64,000 nucleotides of DNA from NCBI GenBank assembly GCA_947166125.1, contig CAMVCW010000001.1, positions 186,001 through 250,000 on the forward strand. The letters are read 5' to 3'. Positions 42,704 through 50,783 of this stretch are shown here, piece by piece. The stretch is from an uncultured Candidatus Saccharibacteria bacterium (GTDB taxonomy: Bacteria > Patescibacteriota > Saccharimonadia > Saccharimonadales > Saccharimonadaceae). Numbering within the stretch: position 1 is the first letter of the stretch; the number at the start of each line of letters is the position of its first letter. The position numbers were made by a program, and so were the translations under genes. Below the pieces are notes generated by a model that had not been told where the DNA came from, did no database searches, and saw only the letters and a list, made by a program, of their open reading frames with translations.

Positions 42704-42733
42704 AAAAAATAACCCCACTAGGGGTTATTTTTT
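42704..42733. terminator. Bidirectional terminator with aldolase stop codon in its loop
   Basis: AAAAAATAACCCC and GGGGTTATTTTTT around ACTA. The minus-strand stop TAG (42718-42720) is the loop. Confidence 0.9.
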
Positions 42734-44568
42734 AAAGCTTCTGTGTTTGCAATCAATCTATCTAGGAAGGCTTGGCGGGCGGCATCTGCATTTTCATTGT
42801 TGCCTTTCCAGGCATAGAGAGCGGGATCTTGCAGGGCACGAGCGAAAGAAAATGTAACAGGCCAAGGGAAGGGGCCGTTTTTCTCTACTTCGGCAAGATT
42901 GTTGGTGGCCTGTTCGACAGTTTGGCCGCCAGATAGAAATACTACACCGGCGAGTTCGGTTGGAACATGGTTTTTGAGAACTTCGGCGGTTTTTGCTCCG
43001 ACTTCTTCTGGGGTGGATGGGGTTTCGTAGTTTTTGCCGGCGAGAACCATATTGACCTTTAGAATGCAAGCGCGTAGGTTTACTCCGAAATCGGAGAGCT
43101 TTTTAAATAATTCGTCTAAGATTTTGCTGGTGATTTCGGCGTTTTGGTCTATGGAATAATAACCATCGTAGACTACTTCTGGCTCAACGATTGGCACGAG
43201 GCCGGCGGATTGGCATTTTTTGGCGTATTCGGCGAGGATGCGGCAGTTTTCTTCGATGGCATGGGTGGTGGGGGTAAGGGCGGTGCCGGCGGTAGAGAGA
43301 CGGATTTCGAAAGCGGCGCGCCATTTGGCGAAGCGTAATCCCATCATGTAATATTCTTTGAGACGTTCGTCCAAGCCATTTAGGCCTTTGGTGTAAGTTT
43401 CTAGGGAATTGTCGAATTTGGCGAGACCTTGGTCTACTTTGATACCAGGGATAATGCGGCGACTAATGAGAAAATCTACGTAATTTTGGCCATTATCGGC
43501 GAGCTGACGGGCGGTTTCGTCGAAGAGAATAACACCGTTGACGTATTTTTCTAAATCTTTGGTAGTGAAGAAAATATTGCGGTAATAGCGGCGGTTTTCG
43601 TAGGTGTCGGGGATGTCTAGCTGGCTGAATTTCTTTTTGATAGAGCCACCAGATTCGTCGGCGGCTAAAATACCTTTTGGTTTTAATACAAGATTGGCGG
43701 CGATAAGTTCTAAATTTTCTTTGGGTGAAGTGTTTTTGGCGATTTCTTGCAGTTCGGCAAGGGGTAAGACGGCGTTAAGCTTGGAATTCTCGATATTGAT
43801 GCGGGCCAACGTCAGGCTATCTTCTACGGAATTGCCGAGGATGAAACCACCTAAAATAGTGGCAGCAGCAATAGAGTAAACTGAAAGATGAGTAAGAATA
43901 TCTATGCGGTCTACTGAGATGGTTTCGGAGAGATTTTGGTAGGAAAGTGTGGTTTCGGAGATATGGACGAGCTTTTCGGGGTCAATTTCGGCTGAAGAGA
44001 GCGCGTCTTTTTCCTCCGATTTTTCCCTGTTTTCTTCCAAAAAGATTAAATCGGCGCGAGGGATGAGATCGTTTAGATTAGGGTTTTCGAAATTGCGAAT
44101 ATAGAGAACGAGTTTGGTATTTTGCGAAATATCCAGGTACGCGTGAATTTTGGCGGCGGCTTCGGTGGTGAGCTCGGCAGAGCGGTCTATATAGAGATAG
44201 TCTACTGGCTCGGCGGGTGGGGTAAAATCGGTAGTTTTGTATCTGCTCGGTACAAAATAGCTGGTTTTGCCATCGGCAATAAGGATGTAGCGGTAAGTTT
44301 CGGCAGGGTCGGTGGAGGTGAATTCGTTGTTTTCTAGGCGGAGGTCGGAGCCAGAAATAGTGGTAGGTAAACCCATTTTTTGTAAGACCTCTAGCGAAAT
44401 GGCGGCACCACCTAGGCTAGAATTGCGGTGAAAAAAGTGGTGTTCGCTAGCGTTGAAGCTGATGTCTAGCCATTTGGTGCTGTTTTTATCAGTTTCGAGA
44501 TGCTCGCTGCGGCTGTCTATATTGAGATAGACATCTTTCAAGACATTTCCCACCACTAAGATATTCAT
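42718..44568 (-). CDS. Fusion of a PfkB-like kinase domain and class I fructose-bisphosphate aldolase
   Basis: A 616-aa protein. Residues about 1-275 have the PfkB/ribokinase fold signature (MNILVVGNVLKDVYLNI, SLGGAAISLEVLQKMGL). At the usual DTxGAGDxF catalytic motif the sequence is DILTHLSVYSIAAATILGGF, so the catalytic Asp and anion hole are missing. Residues about 280-616 form a complete class I aldolase (LAADESGGSIKKKF, GIKVDQGLAK, IVEPEVVYDG, Schiff-base Lys504 in CILKVNMVLAGKN). The aldolase cleaves fructose-1,6-bisphosphate; the N-terminal part is perhaps a sugar-phosphate-sensing or structural domain. Start at 44568: TATAAT lies 6 nt upstream. Confidence 0.85.
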   Translation of the reverse strand: MNILVVGNVLKDVYLNIDSRSEHLETDKNSTKWLDISFNASEHHFFHRNSSLGGAAISLEVLQKMGLPTTISGSDLRLENNEFTSTDPAETYRYILIADGKTSYFVPSRYKTTDFTPPAEPVDYLYIDRSAELTTEAAAKIHAYLDISQNTKLVLYIRNFENPNLNDLIPRADLIFLEENREKSEEKDALSSAEIDPEKLVHISETTLSYQNLSETISVDRIDILTHLSVYSIAAATILGGFILGNSVEDSLTLARINIENSKLNAVLPLAELQEIAKNTSPKENLELIAANLVLKPKGILAADESGGSIKKKFSQLDIPDTYENRRYYRNIFFTTKDLEKYVNGVILFDETARQLADNGQNYVDFLISRRIIPGIKVDQGLAKFDNSLETYTKGLNGLDERLKEYYMMGLRFAKWRAAFEIRLSTAGTALTPTTHAIEENCRILAEYAKKCQSAGLVPIVEPEVVYDGYYSIDQNAEITSKILDELFKKLSDFGVNLRACILKVNMVLAGKNYETPSTPEEVGAKTAEVLKNHVPTELAGVVFLSGGQTVEQATNNLAEVEKNGPFPWPVTFSFARALQDPALYAWKGNNENADAARQAFLDRLIANTEALKNNP

Positions 44569-44640
44569 AAGTGTATTATAGCATATTTTTTTGCAGTATT
44601 TTATGCTATTGAAAAATAGGTTTCGGTTATTCGCCAAAAA

Positions 44641-46296
44641 TCACCGGGCTAAGCAGCGGATGGGCATTCCACGGTTTCTGCCATCTGTGTATGATGGATA
44701 TGCGTAGGAGGAATTATATTTCATAAGGTAAGCGAAGCCGCCGGTTGTGGATGTATTGGTCCAATAGAAGCCGTTATTTAGATCTTGTAGACTGCTATCT
44801 ATGTCGCCAGCTATAACAAAATAAATTGGAGAATCATTTATTAAATCGTAACCGTTAGACGAATATTCAACTGCTTGTTGTGCTACTATAGTAGAGTCGA
44901 GGGTAATTCCAGATTGATACAATAGATTGTCAAAATCTGATTTGAAAATAGTGTTGTCTTCCTTTGATAGTCCTTTTGGTAATTTCCATCCGGCTGGGCA
45001 TATGGAATTTGGTACAGTATGGTAGTCGGTAGAATACCCTGTAGTGTTATTTTCGGCTACTGCAGCAGACCAATTGTAGTAATTGCCGACGTGAAAATGT
45101 TTGCATTCTGATTCTAAGTATCCTGCGTTAATACAGGATTGTAATGAATTAAACCTATTATTTTCGTGGAAATACAAATCTCCTGCGTCTAGTTGGCGTG
45201 GATGATAAAAGTCGGACGCCCAATTTTTAATACTATTGCCTCCTATGCTAACCAAACTGGCTGCTGGGTTAAGTGAAGAAGGTGGTTGCCAGCTAGCATT
45301 CGCGTCGAAACTATTTGGGTCCCAACCTAAGTCTGTATCGTTGTGGGTGTAGGTTTTGACGGTGTCTACATCAAAGTCTAAATTCTGCGTCATCCAACAA
45401 TGTCCATCGTCTAATTTTGCTACCCAGTACAACTTATTATCTCTAATATCTACTAATTGTGCCTCAGATGGTGCGTTGTGGGCTTTAGTTAGATTGCATA
45501 TCCTATCACTCATATCTTGCATTGAGTAATAGCTACCGATAGTCTCTCCAGTAGTAGGGTCTGTAATGGTGACTTTATCTTTTCCGGCTATATCATAGGC
45601 TTCTTCTATCGTAGTCAGTTGGTTTGCATCATATGGATGTGTCATAGTGTATTTAACTTTACCTAAGTATGTGCCTGCTGGTTGGACAGAATTAGCATAG
45701 ATTTGGTAAGTAGTATTAAAGTAGGAGCCAGTTAAGTCTGTGTTAATGTCCATACTAGTGCCAGATGCTCTATAAGCCACTATGGTATCTGTTTCTGGTA
45801 TTAGGCTGTAGTTATTATAGCCGTCTATAATAGTAGGAGCATAAGTACCATTATTGCTAGATAGTTTCATAGCCCAAGAAGAAGGAGTAGAAGTAGTAAG
45901 TGTAGTAGGATAAATGCCGGTATGAATATTGTAGCTACTATTAACACTACTAATTAAATCTGTATTACCAGCTATATCATTACTACTACCTATGGCATAG
46001 ATAAAATAACCATTATTATCATTACAATAAGCATTAATCTTGGTATTACCTATGTCATCTTGTTTTTGCCCATTAACTAGAGTAATGGTATGTGGTGTGA
46101 CTACACTAGCGCTAATGCTACAAGCAGATGGCAGAGTCAAGGCTACGCTGTCCGTGCTGGAGCTGTAGGCAGAGCTGTGAGGCAATGATAAAATAATGGC
46201 AGAAATGATAGTAAGTGGGATAGAAACTAGGAGAATGTTACGGAAGGCTTTGTAGAAGAAGCCTGTATAATTATTTGTTTTAGTTATCTCACCCAT
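44641..46296 (-). CDS. FISUMP-type surface protein, paralogue 3
   Basis: A 551-aa protein. N-terminal anchor (FFYKAFRNILLVSIPL) similar to paralogues 1 and 2 but more diverged; Ser/Thr-rich middle; FISUMP domain (LYWVAKLDDGHCWMTQNLDF, ICPAGWKLPK, GFYWTNTST) ending MPIRCLAR. GGAGAG precedes the ATG. Its 330-nt leader combines the conserved structured RNA with an inserted palindromic repeat. Confidence 0.8.
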   Translation of the reverse strand: MGEITKTNNYTGFFYKAFRNILLVSIPLTIISAIILSLPHSSAYSSSTDSVALTLPSACSISASVVTPHTITLVNGQKQDDIGNTKINAYCNDNNGYFIYAIGSSNDIAGNTDLISSVNSSYNIHTGIYPTTLTTSTPSSWAMKLSSNNGTYAPTIIDGYNNYSLIPETDTIVAYRASGTSMDINTDLTGSYFNTTYQIYANSVQPAGTYLGKVKYTMTHPYDANQLTTIEEAYDIAGKDKVTITDPTTGETIGSYYSMQDMSDRICNLTKAHNAPSEAQLVDIRDNKLYWVAKLDDGHCWMTQNLDFDVDTVKTYTHNDTDLGWDPNSFDANASWQPPSSLNPAASLVSIGGNSIKNWASDFYHPRQLDAGDLYFHENNRFNSLQSCINAGYLESECKHFHVGNYYNWSAAVAENNTTGYSTDYHTVPNSICPAGWKLPKGLSKEDNTIFKSDFDNLLYQSGITLDSTIVAQQAVEYSSNGYDLINDSPIYFVIAGDIDSSLQDLNNGFYWTNTSTTGGFAYLMKYNSSYAYPSYTDGRNRGMPIRCLAR

Positions 46297-46333
46297 TTTA
46301 TCTCTCCTTTGGCTTGATTTTGTATATATATCT

Positions 46334-46430
46334 TAGCGGGTGACAGACTTGGGAGGGCCCCCACGGAGCTCGCAGGTGCGAAGCACCGAGGGGATGCCGT
46401 GGGAAGGAAAAAGTCTGGCAGGACCCACTA
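46334..46430. repeat. GC-rich palindromic repeat element, leader copy
   Basis: About 97 bp with complementary ends (TAGCGGGT/ACCCACTA), inner pairs CAGACTT/AAGTCTG and CCCACGG/CCGTGGG, and a GGTGC-GAA-GCACC tip. It shares GCGGGTGAC, a GGG-rich/CCCCC block, CGTGGG and GGCAGGACCC in the same order with the segment inside truB at 62058-62146. Flanking AT bases extend the hairpin to 46323-46440. Resembles a short palindromic or MITE-like mobile repeat. Confidence 0.65.
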
Positions 46431-46456
46431 AGATATATTAATTTACTAATCTTTGT

Positions 46457-46631
46457 GATGCCATTTTGTGTAAACGGGGTAGTATTACAAAAATGGCACC
46501 GCAAGGGTGCAATTATCCAACAATTGTGCCAATAGCCCAACAGCGGACACCTCACGGCGCCATTTCTACTGTTAGGCCTATAATAAAATACTAAAAATGT
46601 TGGCACATTTTTCTATTGTTGAATAATTGCA
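46457..46631 (-). promoter_or_regulatory. Structured 5' leader RNA of FISUMP gene 3
   Basis: Minus-strand TATAAT (46637-46642). Basal stem 46615-46631 with 46508-46524 (17 bp, one U-G at the same position as in copies 1 and 2, other bases changed on both arms). Second stem TGTGCCAA/TTGGCACA, a third of 11 bp, apical GGCGCCGUGAGG with GUGA loop, then the conserved GCACCCUUGCGGUGC hairpin. Downstream, its 3' arm can pair with 46457-46471. Confidence 0.65.
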
Positions 46632-46648
46632 CTTTTATTATACCACAC

Positions 46649-46683
46649 AAAAAAGATTAGCAACTAGGAAATTGCTAATCTTT
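46649..46683 (-). terminator. Terminator of the phosphomannomutase-like gene
   Basis: AAGATTAGCAA/TTGCTAATCTT with six T on the minus strand, ending next to the FISUMP 3 promoter. Confidence 0.88.
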
Positions 46684-46699
46684 AGTTGGTGAGAAGAAA

Positions 46700-47464
46700 T
46701 TAGAGTACACCAAGAATGCCGCGGAGAGCGTAAGCGGTGTCTTCGTGATTGCGGACCGTGATAGTATCGATGCCCATTTGTACTACTGGGTAATCATTGC
46801 CGCCAGGCTGAGTCATGTCGCCAAAATAGAGAATGTCTTCTTTTTTGACATTTAGCTCTTCTAAGAGATGAGTCATGCCAAAGACTTTGTTCATGCCTGG
46901 AGTGATGGCATTGATGGAGGTAGTGCCACCGATTTCGTATTCAAATTCTGGGGCGAGCTCGCGGCAACGGGCACAGATGGCTTCGCGTTTTTTGCAATCT
47001 GGATCCCAGGCGTATTTTTCCTCGGTGCCGGCTTTTTGACCGAGAGCCGAGAAAGTGACTTGAGAAAGACGGTTTTCGATGATTTCGTCACCAGGCTGGA
47101 GCTTGTCTTCTTCCCAGTAGCCGAGCTCGGTAGCGGCAGTTTTGATAGTTTCGGTAATTTTGGTAACTTGTTCCTCTGTAAGTGGATAATTATATACTTG
47201 AATCCAATCGTTTTTGGCGGTGTCGTAACGATAATATTGCGTTCCTTGGGCCACAAACAAGTGTAGGTGCGATAATTGCTCCGGAGTAGGGTGGGGGAGC
47301 CGGTCTACAATTTGAATAAGGAATTGGTCGAATTTTTGGCCCGAAATGGGGCAAATTTCGAAATGGTCGAGACAACTAACCAATAAATCGGCGATGTCGT
47401 CGGTAATGGGGGTTTTGGCCACGTTTAATGTTTGATCTATGTCAAATGCAAGTACTTTTTTCAT
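46700..47464 (-). CDS. HAD-family hydrolase resembling eukaryotic-type phosphomannomutase
   Basis: A 254-aa HAD-IIB protein. Motif I AFDIDQTLN, motif II region ICPISGQ, cap with SALGQKA and WDPDCKKREA, and motif IV DILYFGDMTQPGGNDYPV, very like PMM proteins of eukaryotes. Such enzymes interconvert mannose-6-P and mannose-1-P; phosphatase activity is the alternative. Divergent from tpiA; GATACAAT lies about 10 nt before the ATG. Confidence 0.8.
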   Translation of the reverse strand: MKKVLAFDIDQTLNVAKTPITDDIADLLVSCLDHFEICPISGQKFDQFLIQIVDRLPHPTPEQLSHLHLFVAQGTQYYRYDTAKNDWIQVYNYPLTEEQVTKITETIKTAATELGYWEEDKLQPGDEIIENRLSQVTFSALGQKAGTEEKYAWDPDCKKREAICARCRELAPEFEYEIGGTTSINAITPGMNKVFGMTHLLEELNVKKEDILYFGDMTQPGGNDYPVVQMGIDTITVRNHEDTAYALRGILGVL

Positions 47465-47515
47465 AATACTTTGATTGTATCATATGTGCAATAATATATG
47501 TGCTATAATAAGCTT

Positions 47516-48280
47516 ATGAAAACTTATATCGTGGGCAACTGGAAGCTGAATTTCACGGTGGGGGAAGCTTCAATTTATCTTCATAAACTTTTAAAGGCGA
47601 TGCCAAATTACAGAGATATAGATGTAATAGTGGCACCATCTACGATTGCTTTGCAGCCGCTGTCTTTGCAAGTAGATAGGCATAAGATAAAGTTGGCTGC
47701 GCAAAATGGATTTTATCGGGATTACGGGGCTTTTACGGGAGAAACGTCGTTTTCACAACTTCGTGGTATTGTGGACTATGCGATTATTGGACATTCTGAG
47801 CGGCGGTATATTTTTAGGGAAGATGATAAAATGGTGATGCGAAAGGTGGCTGCGGCGATACGAAATAAAATTACCCCGATATTATGTATAGGCGAGACAG
47901 AGAGTGAGCGGACGTTTGGTGAAACAGCGGACGTGATTCGCGATCAGTTAAGCGGTGGATTATCAGAGGTGGGAGATGATGATATAGATAATGTGATTAT
48001 AGCTTATGAGCCAGTGTGGGCGATTTCGTCTGCAAAATCGGCTAAATTGGCTGCACCAGACGAAGTGGCAGATGCGGTAGCGCTAATTCGTAAAACCTTG
48101 AAAGACTTATATGGTAAAGCGGGGGAGAACGTGCCAGTGCTGTTTGGCGGAAGTGTGAATCCTTCTAATGCGGGGGCATATTTAACTGTGCCAGGGGTAA
48201 ATGGCTTGCTGATGGGCGGGTCTTCCTTGATTCTGAGTGAATTCGTTGATATAATTGAGACAGCTAAAAGAGTAAGGTAA
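47516..48280 (+). CDS. tpiA: Triosephosphate isomerase
   Basis: A 254-aa glycolytic enzyme: N-terminal GNWKLN with catalytic Lys, IGHSERR with His, YEPVWAI with Glu and the phosphate-binding LFGGSVNPSNAG. TATAAT at 47504-47509 gives a leaderless message from ATG 47516. Its stop overlaps the next start (TAATG). Confidence 0.97.
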   Translation: MKTYIVGNWKLNFTVGEASIYLHKLLKAMPNYRDIDVIVAPSTIALQPLSLQVDRHKIKLAAQNGFYRDYGAFTGETSFSQLRGIVDYAIIGHSERRYIFREDDKMVMRKVAAAIRNKITPILCIGETESERTFGETADVIRDQLSGGLSEVGDDDIDNVIIAYEPVWAISSAKSAKLAAPDEVADAVALIRKTLKDLYGKAGENVPVLFGGSVNPSNAGAYLTVPGVNGLLMGGSSLILSEFVDIIETAKRVR

Positions 48281-48942
48281 TGAACAAAAAATACATGGAT
48301 TTTGTCCCGTCTAAGCCGGTAGAAAAATCGGCTGGTAGAGCCGTGTCAAAAAAACCTGTAGAAAAAAAGATTACCGCGAAGTCGGTAATGAAGAAAACTG
48401 TAGCAAAACAGAAGCCAGTACGAGAAGAAGTGGTTTTGCAAGAAGATGTTCTGATGGCTGGCGCAGAGACTTTTTCGCTGAAAAAAGAGCCGGTTTATGG
48501 CATTGTAGAGGATTATCGGCCGAAATTTGTTAAAACAGAGGTAGCGAAGCGGCCTTTGTCGCGCGGGCATTTTGCAAGCAGTAAGAGCGAATTGGCGGAA
48601 GCTAAAGCTGTGAAGGTGGCTGCGAAAAAGATTGAAAAACCAGTTAGGCCTGTGGAAAAACCTGTGGAAAAGTCTGAAGTTGCAAAGGTGGCAGCAGATA
48701 AAACTAAGATGAAAGTGCCGAAATCGCCATTTATTAATCAAGCAAAGGTGGCAAAAAGGCCGTTATCTAAAAATATTTACGAACGTACAGTGAAACCGAC
48801 AGAGGAAGTGGCGACTGGCCCGGTGACGATCATTTCTAAACCAGAGAAAGAAAGTAAAGTTAGTTTAGTGGTGACGATTATAATAACGATCATTCTAGGG
48901 GCGGCGGCTGGAACTGTGGCGTTTTTGTTGTTGCCAAAATAA
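48280..48942 (+). CDS. Lys/Pro-rich tail-anchored protein
   Basis: A 220-aa protein: repetitive KPVEK/KRPLS-type basic segments over about 190 residues, then one C-terminal membrane helix (SLVVTIIITIILGAAAGTVA). No enzyme motifs. The low-complexity basic cytoplasmic region could bind nucleic acid or membrane phospholipid. Coupled to tpiA by TAATG. Confidence 0.75.
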   Translation: MNKKYMDFVPSKPVEKSAGRAVSKKPVEKKITAKSVMKKTVAKQKPVREEVVLQEDVLMAGAETFSLKKEPVYGIVEDYRPKFVKTEVAKRPLSRGHFASSKSELAEAKAVKVAAKKIEKPVRPVEKPVEKSEVAKVAADKTKMKVPKSPFINQAKVAKRPLSKNIYERTVKPTEEVATGPVTIISKPEKESKVSLVVTIIITIILGAAAGTVAFLLLPK

Positions 48943-48957
48943 TTTACTAGAGGAGCT

Positions 48958-49323
48958 ATGAATAATCCGTTTATTAAATATGTGATGAAAGAAAAAAAAG
49001 AGGATATTTTTCATTCTTCGGCGTATGGTAAAGCGCAAAATGGTGAAGCGATGGGTGCGGCGTCTGTTGAGGGCTTTAATGAGCGGATGAAGATAGATAG
49101 AAATCGGCAAATAGTGAAGGGATATAATGATTCGCGTGTGGTAAATGGCACATATGCGAATGGTCCGAAGGCGAAAAAATATGTGCCATCGGAGGAAAAG
49201 GGAAAGGAAGGGATTGGTGGGGCTACAAAGATGGCAAGTACAAAATCTGTGCCAAAACCCATGACAACCGCTCCGGCCAGGAGGTCGTTTGTGCCACCGA
49301 TAAAACCGAATTTTGGGAAGTAA
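48958..49323 (+). CDS. Hypothetical 121-aa protein
   Basis: A polar, basic, probably disordered protein (Gly/Ala/Lys/Pro-rich C-terminal half). GAGGAG precedes the ATG, 15 nt after the tail-anchored gene, so it is the third gene of the tpiA operon. No recognised family. Confidence 0.68.
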   Translation: MNNPFIKYVMKEKKEDIFHSSAYGKAQNGEAMGAASVEGFNERMKIDRNRQIVKGYNDSRVVNGTYANGPKAKKYVPSEEKGKEGIGGATKMASTKSVPKPMTTAPARRSFVPPIKPNFGK

Positions 49324-49346
49324 AAAAGCCTGAGAGGGTTTGATTT

Positions 49347-49532
49347 TGGTGCGGGTAAAGGTTTTGCCTTTTCCTGTACAGGTAGCACAAAATAAGATAA
49401 GAATAAATTCTTATCTTCATTTGTGCTTGGTGCGGGTAGAGAGAATGTCTTCACTCGGCCCCACTCCGGATAAAAATAAAATATGAGAGCAAGCTCTCAA
49501 TTTCATTTTTCTCTGGTGCGGGTAGAGAGAAT
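49347..49532 (-). repeat. Repeated tRNA-Gly 3' tails
   Basis: The 19-bp 3' end of tRNA-Gly (49514-49532, including CCA) is repeated exactly at 49428-49446, and 11-13 bp of it again at 49347-49360, with spacings of 86 and 81 bp. Hairpins lie between copies, including a long one at about 49387-49426. These look like attachment-site scars from past integrations or decayed tRNA copies. Confidence 0.6.
49471..49498 (-). terminator. Terminator of tRNA-Gly
   Basis: GAGAGC-TT-GCTCTC stem followed on the minus strand by an AT-rich T run. Confidence 0.8.
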
Positions 49533-49588
49533 CGAACTCTCATCTCAAGTTTGGAAAACTTGCATACTAACCACTGTACTATACCCGC
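49514..49588 (-). tRNA. tRNA-Gly (anticodon TCC)
   Basis: Acceptor GCGGGTA/TACCCGC, A73, encoded CCA. Anticodon stem CAAGT/ACTTG with loop TTTCCAA; T loop TTCGATT. It lies downstream of tRNA-His, probably in one transcript. Confidence 0.95.
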
Positions 49589-49606
49589 AATTTGCGAACA
49601 TAAACC

Positions 49607-49684
49607 TGGGGTGGGATATCGGGATCGAACCGACGACCTTCTGGACCACAATCAGACGCTCTAACCATCTGAGCTAATCCCACC
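49607..49684 (-). tRNA. tRNA-His (anticodon GTG)
   Basis: Encodes the extra G-1 facing C73, acceptor GTGGGAT/ATCCCAC and CCA. Loop TTGTGGT gives anticodon GTG with G37. The anticodon stem TCTGA/CCAGA has an A31-C39 mismatch next to the loop. TATAAT lies about 21 nt upstream on the minus strand. Confidence 0.94.
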
Positions 49685-49785
49685 AGATAGGTCTGTGTTG
49701 GGTATATTATAGCGGTTATTTATGAAAAAATCAAGGGAGAGAACGAGCAAATAATGGATTTTTGGAAATTTTTATGGTTTATATA

Positions 49786-49814
49786 TTGACAAAAATAAAA
49801 GTGTGTGCTATAAT
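49786..49814 (+). promoter_or_regulatory. Promoter of the 185-aa protein gene
   Basis: TTGACA and TATAAT, 17 bp apart, with GTGTGTGC before the -10. About 95 nt of leader follow. Confidence 0.88.
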
Positions 49815-49915
49815 GAGGATATTGTAGCTTAACAACTAGGTAGGATGAGTTGTAAAAGATACTGTTTTTGTACGAATATTCCAATTTCCAAAAAATATAG
49901 AAAGGATGTGTTTTC

Positions 49916-50473
49916 ATGGGAAAACATAGTCAGAACAACAAGAATAATCAGAACAACTCCAATAACACTACGCAGCAGCCTGCACAAAACCCCGCTCCGA
50001 TCGCGCTGGATGATATCGAAAAGCTGTTGAAAAAACAGAGCGAAGAACTCAAGAACAGCTTTGACGGCAAGTTTGGCAAACACGAAGATCGAATTAAGAA
50101 ACTGGAGAATGCGGTATTTAAGCAGCAGAATGCTGGTGGATCATCCGCCGCAAGCTCTGCTTCTACTGCGGCTACTTCGGCGACGACTGCCACAACGAAC
50201 ACTACGGCTGCTCCTGCATCTGCGGTGCAAGCTACGCCGTCTGCTTCTCCGGCATCTCAGCCGGTGGTGCAGGGAGGTGTCTCCTTGAAGAATGGCCCGG
50301 GCTACGCCTATACGTACTGGGACTACGAGGCAGGATGCCGGCAGCTTACCTCAAACATTTGGGCGGCCAAGCAGGCCGGCAATGGCACATACGAGATCGT
50401 ATGGGCCTATTACAGGAACGACGTAATCGATCACCTCCTTTCCAAGGAGGAAATCAAGAAGTACATTCCGTAA
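49916..50473 (+). CDS. Hypothetical protein with coiled coil, Ala/Ser/Thr linker and C-terminal domain
   Basis: A 185-aa protein: Asn/Gln-rich start, coiled coil (about 30-70), low-complexity Ala-Ser-Thr linker (about 72-120) and a compact Tyr/Trp-rich C-terminal domain (YAYTYWDYEAGC...). No signal peptide. Codon use is richer in C/G-ending codons than its neighbours, hinting at acquisition. It shares promoter type with the gene at 50784. AAAGGA lies before the ATG. Confidence 0.72.
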   Translation: MGKHSQNNKNNQNNSNNTTQQPAQNPAPIALDDIEKLLKKQSEELKNSFDGKFGKHEDRIKKLENAVFKQQNAGGSSAASSASTAATSATTATTNTTAAPASAVQATPSASPASQPVVQGGVSLKNGPGYAYTYWDYEAGCRQLTSNIWAAKQAGNGTYEIVWAYYRNDVIDHLLSKEEIKKYIP

Positions 50474-50517
50474 TTCTAGGGCTCGCCCTACCCGAGCCTG
50501 CTACGAGTACTTTATGG

Positions 50518-50543
50518 AAACCCGGCTTCACGGCCGGGTTTTT
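50518..50543 (+). terminator. Intrinsic terminator
   Basis: AACCCGGC/GCCGGGTT stem with T5. Confidence 0.9.
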
Positions 50544-50591
50544 CATGTGCGTGATATATTTAGACATAAGCACAAAAAGCTGGTATATATA

Positions 50592-50783
50592 TTGACAAAA
50601 AAGCGAAAGTGTGATACAATGTAAGTAGTCTGAGTTTTGGTGTGTCTAAAGTCAAAACGACGAAGGCCATTAACAACCGAATCATCTCAGATTTCAAATG
50701 AAATCTGAATAGCTATATGCGTAAACTCATCCCCAATTAACTGGGGGCGAGTGCCTCCAGAAATCTTAAAGGAGGTAATATCA
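50592..50783 (+). promoter_or_regulatory. Promoter and structured leader with sequestered ribosome binding site
   Basis: TTGACA (50592) and TACAAT (50615) are 17 bp apart. The 160-nt leader has a TCAGATTTC/GAAATCTGA hairpin, a TCCCC/GGGGG hairpin, and CCTCC (50754-50758) that can pair with the ribosome binding site GGAGG (50771-50775). Confidence 0.6.

Noticed and set aside
46334..46430. Possible 4.5S/SRP RNA
   Set aside because: The long hairpin with a GGGCCCCCAC block is superficially similar, but the universally conserved SRP Ffh-binding loop sequence is absent and a homologous segment lies in truB.
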